Source of the DNA: Paracoccaceae bacterium
GTDB taxonomy: Bacteria; Pseudomonadota; Alphaproteobacteria; Rhodobacterales; Rhodobacteraceae
Assembly: GCA_020441345.1 (NCBI GenBank)
Contig: JAGRMK010000099.1
Coordinates: 4,418-11,861 of the forward strand
DNA length: 7,444 bases
Direction of reading: 5' to 3'
A model generated the notes under the pieces. It ran no database searches and was not told the origin of the DNA. It saw only the letters and a list, made by a program, of their open reading frames with translations. Positions 5,984 to 7,444 of the stretch are shown one piece after another. The stretch's first letter is position 1, and each line of letters starts with the position of its first letter. Made by a program: the position numbers and the translations under genes.

Positions 5984-7021
5984 TCAGTGCGTCGCTTCGT
6001 AATCAGCCATCAAGGCGCGTGCTTCGTCGATCAGCGCCTGACCGTCGATGCCGCGGCTGGTCATGTCGGCAACCCACGAGGCATAGAGCGGCTGAACCAC
6101 CTCGGACCATTGGGCCGCATCTTCGTCGGACACGGTGATGATGGTGTTGCCACGCTCGACAGCCGCCGCACGGGCCGGGGCATCGGCGTCTGCCTGTGTG
6201 CCACCCGCGAAGACCGAGAATTCCAGCCCCGAGTTGCTGTCGATCACGGCCTGAAGGTCGGCAGGCAGGCTGTCATAGACATCCTGGTTCATCGCGAACG
6301 AGAAGGTCAGCGTGTAAAGCCCGGTGCCTTCCATCTCGGTGTGGTTCGACACCAGTTCCTGCACGCGCAGCGCGCCGGTGACTTCCCACGGGATCGTCGT
6401 GCCGTCGATCACGCCACGCGACAGGGCCTCGGGGATACCCGACACCGGCAGGCCGACGGGCTCGGCGCCGACCAGGGTCAGCAGGTCGTTGACCATGCGC
6501 GAACCACCGCGGATCTTCATGCCCTGAAGATCGGACGGCACCCGAACCGGGGTGCTGGTGTGGAACATGCCCGGACCGTGAACCCACATGCCCAGCATGT
6601 GAACGCCGGCGAAATCATCCTGCATGTGTTCTTCGTACATCTGCCACAGCGCCGCAGAAGCCGCGCGCGCATCTTCGACGAAGAACGGCAGTTCGAACAC
6701 TTCGGTGCGCGGGAAACGGCCCGGCGTGTAGCCGTTCACCGTCCAGATGATATCGGCGATCCCGTCGAGCACCTGGTCCATCAGTTCGGGCGGGGTGCCG
6801 CCCAGAGCCATCGAGGCATAGCGTTCGATCGCGATCCGACCACCCGAGTCCCGCTCGACATTATCCGCCCAGACATCGAGAACGAGCGCCGGCACGTTGG
6901 CCTGCGCGGGCAGGAACTGGTGCATGCGCAGGGTGTATTCCTGCGCCGAAGCCGCACCCGCCGTAAGGGCCATGGCCGCAGCCGCGCCCATCAACCCGAG
7001 AATCGTGTTCCGCTTGGTCAT
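5984..7021 (-). CDS. dctP: TRAP transporter substrate-binding protein DctP, first paralogue (dctP2)
   Basis: First gene of the TRAP operon, 345 residues. The Sec signal peptide MTKRNTILGLMGAAAAMALTAGAASA is probably cleaved after ASA (residue 26), giving a mature N-terminus QEYTLRMHQF that aligns with its neighbour's QEVTLRLHQF without gaps. Only one residue is gained or lost between the two paralogues (around 136). The carboxylate-binding arginine is retained (KIRGGSR, Arg171), as are FPRTEVFELPF and GVIDGTTIPWEV. Differences cluster in surface helices and in segments near the expected pocket, for example GMFHTSTPV versus GLLHTNTPV and LPVSGIPEA versus MPVTMIPES. An in-frame ATG 14 codons upstream (7063) is rejected because GGGAGGAG at 7035-7028 precedes the chosen start and a normal signal peptide begins there. 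The two proteins probably share one DctQM pair; different ligands are possible but not shown. Confidence 0.93.
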   Translation of the reverse strand: MTKRNTILGLMGAAAAMALTAGAASAQEYTLRMHQFLPAQANVPALVLDVWADNVERDSGGRIAIERYASMALGGTPPELMDQVLDGIADIIWTVNGYTPGRFPRTEVFELPFFVEDARAASAALWQMYEEHMQDDFAGVHMLGMWVHGPGMFHTSTPVRVPSDLQGMKIRGGSRMVNDLLTLVGAEPVGLPVSGIPEALSRGVIDGTTIPWEVTGALRVQELVSNHTEMEGTGLYTLTFSFAMNQDVYDSLPADLQAVIDSNSGLEFSVFAGGTQADADAPARAAAVERGNTIITVSDEDAAQWSEVVQPLYASWVADMTSRGIDGQALIDEARALMADYEATH

Positions 7022-7074
7022 TTGTTTCTCCTCCCAAAGACTCATGCTGGCATTATGTTGCAAAGACTGGCACA

Positions 7075-7139
7075 GGTCGCACTATACTGCCAAGAATTAT
7101 TTTGCGACCGCTCGGTCAATTATTCACTCCCAGTCGCAA
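7075..7139. repeat. Three alternating TGCGAC elements upstream of the TRAP operon
   Basis: GGTCGCA (7075-7081), TTGCGACC (7102-7109) and GTCGCAA (7133-7139) are the same core in alternating orientation, with centres about 28 and 30 bases apart. Neighbouring copies form inverted repeats of seven bases. The middle copy overlaps the palindrome at 7106-7117 and the outer copies flank the start region and the promoter spacer. This spacing (near three helical turns) suits a looping or multi-dimer regulator, but it may also be chance. Confidence 0.4.
7106..7117. promoter_or_regulatory. Palindromic operator candidate at the TRAP operon start point
   Basis: GACCGCTCGGTC on the plus strand (GACCGAGCGGTC on the minus) is a perfect inverted repeat with a two-base centre, directly after the -10 element and over the predicted transcription start. 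Palindromes of the ACCG-NN-CGGT kind are commonly bound by TetR-family repressors, so regulation by a protein other than the MarR of the neighbouring operon is plausible. No such regulator gene is visible here. Confidence 0.5.
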
Positions 7140-7147
7140 CTTGACAA
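7119..7147 (-). promoter_or_regulatory. Probable promoter of the TRAP operon
   Basis: On the minus strand TTGTCA (7147-7142) is followed by a 17-base spacer and AATAAT (7124-7119), a good sigma70-type arrangement. Transcription would start near 7112, leaving a leader of about 90 bases before the first dctP ATG at 7021. A TATAGT further down (7086-7081) has no acceptable -35 at the right distance and is a weaker alternative. Confidence 0.6.
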
Positions 7148-7190
7148 GGAGCTGATGCGATTGCAACGATTTTCGAAAGCCTCTCTTCCT

Positions 7191-7235
7191 GACCCGCAGC
7201 GCACCGGGCGCCGCGCCGACAGGGCCCCGAGGGTC
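7191..7235 (-). terminator. Possible GC-rich terminator or structured 3' end after the isomerase gene
   Basis: GACCC (7191-7195) can pair with GGGTC (7231-7235), enclosing a very GC-rich stretch with further local pairing such as GGCGCCGCGCC. On the minus strand it starts directly after the isomerase stop codon, but no T-run follows, so it is not a standard intrinsic terminator. Termination by Rho is equally possible. Confidence 0.25.
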
Positions 7236-7444
7236 TTATTCTGCGTCCGGTTGTTTTGTGGGATGGGCATCGGCGAAGGCCGGCAACTCTTCGCAGGCCG
7301 CGAGAATCGCATTCAGGCGCGGCATTGCCGAGGTGTCGACATGGAACCGTCTGGCGGAAAACATCTGCGGCACCAGATAGACCTCGGCCATGCCGGGCTG
7401 TTCGCCAAACGCAAAGCGGCTTTGTGGGCGGCGGGCCAGAAGCG
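7236..7444 (-). CDS. Maleylacetoacetate/maleylpyruvate isomerase (zeta-class GST-like), C-terminal fragment
   Basis: The last 68 codons of a gene that enters from the right edge, with a TAA stop at 7238-7236. The translated end FAFGEQPGMAEVYLVPQMFSARRF (residues 10-33 of the fragment) is followed by HVDTSAMPRLNAILAACEELPAFADAHPTKQPDAE. This matches the C-terminal pattern of zeta-class GST-like isomerases: GD/E-x-PxxAD/E-xxLVPQ, then (N/S)ARRF-x-VD and a closing LPAF...QPDA. These enzymes isomerise maleylacetoacetate to fumarylacetoacetate (homogentisate pathway) or maleylpyruvate to fumarylpyruvate (gentisate pathway), using glutathione. The fragment does not distinguish the two, and the N-terminal thioredoxin-like domain is outside. 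Aspartate of the common LAD motif is Glu here (MAE). The gene is on the same strand as the TRAP operon but separated by 214 bases containing a promoter. Confidence 0.8.
   Translation of the reverse strand, partial: LLARRPQSRFAFGEQPGMAEVYLVPQMFSARRFHVDTSAMPRLNAILAACEELPAFADAHPTKQPDAE

Larger units (their letters stand above)
4856..7021 (-). repeat. Tandem gene duplication of dctP
   Basis: The two binding-protein genes (4856-5896 and 5984-7021) are direct repeats that also match well at DNA level. For instance the region around 5370-5400 and its counterpart around 6500-6530 are nearly identical, and the segments encoding GTTIPWEV and SGLEFSVFAGGTQADAD match closely. The signal peptides and last few codons have diverged most. 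This points to a tandem duplication within an ancestral dctPQM operon, old enough for about a quarter of residues to differ. Confidence 0.75.

Noticed and set aside
7022..7063. Upstream in-frame ATG (7063) as start of the first dctP
   Set aside because: No ribosome-binding site, and the added residues would precede a normal signal peptide that begins at 7021 after GGGAGGAG.
4754..7144. Two long plus-strand frames opposite the dctP genes (4754-5911 and 5966-7144) that resemble each other
   Set aside because: Their similarity follows from the dctP duplication on the other strand. The composition is that of an antisense shadow and neither looks like a real protein.
7124..7312. Short minus-strand frame overlapping the isomerase end
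   Set aside because: A different frame of the same strand gives a clear zeta-GST-like C-terminus down to the stop at 7236; this frame is basic, cysteine-rich and has no recognisable pattern.
1..7444. CRISPR arrays, tRNA or rRNA genes, insertion sequences, phage or defence genes
   Set aside because: I looked for repeat-spacer patterns, transposase motifs and terminal inverted repeats and saw none; the window is filled by ordinary catabolic and transport genes.

Overview
The composition (GC-rich, strong GC bias at third codon positions), the TRAP transporter and the aromatic-acid gene content suggest an alphaproteobacterium, most likely of the Rhodobacterales/Roseobacter type. This is inferred from gene content and protein style; no rRNA or other taxonomic marker is present. 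Every gene I can support is on the minus strand, so transcription runs from high to low coordinates.

Layout in the direction of transcription: (1) 7444-7236 is the C-terminal end of a zeta-class glutathione-S-transferase-like isomerase (maleylacetoacetate or maleylpyruvate isomerase), cut by the window edge. (2) 7235-7022 is a 214-bp non-coding stretch. It holds a promoter (TTGTCA-17-AATAAT), a perfect palindrome GACCGAGCGGTC over the predicted start point, and three alternately oriented copies of TGCGAC. (3) 7021-2855 is a TRAP transporter operon: two tandem, closely related periplasmic binding proteins (about three quarters identical by eye), then the small permease DctQ and the large permease DctM. 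DctM appears to start at a TTG that overlaps the dctQ stop codon. A hairpin lies between the two binding-protein genes, and a good intrinsic terminator closes the operon at 2833-2810. (4) 2795-2767 is a well-formed promoter (TTGACA-17-AATAAC) whose -10 and spacer are covered by an inverted repeat, a likely MarR operator. (5) 2737-1 is a second operon: a short-chain dehydrogenase of the 3-hydroxyacyl-CoA dehydrogenase type II kind, a MarR-family regulator, and a feruloyl-CoA-synthase-type acyl-CoA ligase that runs off the left edge.

Reading them together (inference): the TRAP system imports one or more carboxylates, plausibly hydroxycinnamates or other aromatic acids. The ligase activates such an acid to its CoA thioester, the dehydrogenase could oxidise a 3-hydroxyacyl-CoA intermediate of side-chain shortening, and the MarR protein could repress the operon until the CoA thioester appears, as CouR and FerC do elsewhere. 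The enoyl-CoA hydratase/aldolase that normally accompanies feruloyl-CoA synthase is not in this window. The isomerase at the right edge belongs to gentisate or homogentisate ring-cleavage pathways. None of the parts is a new family. The less ordinary points are the duplicated binding proteins feeding one permease pair, the two operator-like regulatory regions, and an altered ATP-binding motif in the ligase.
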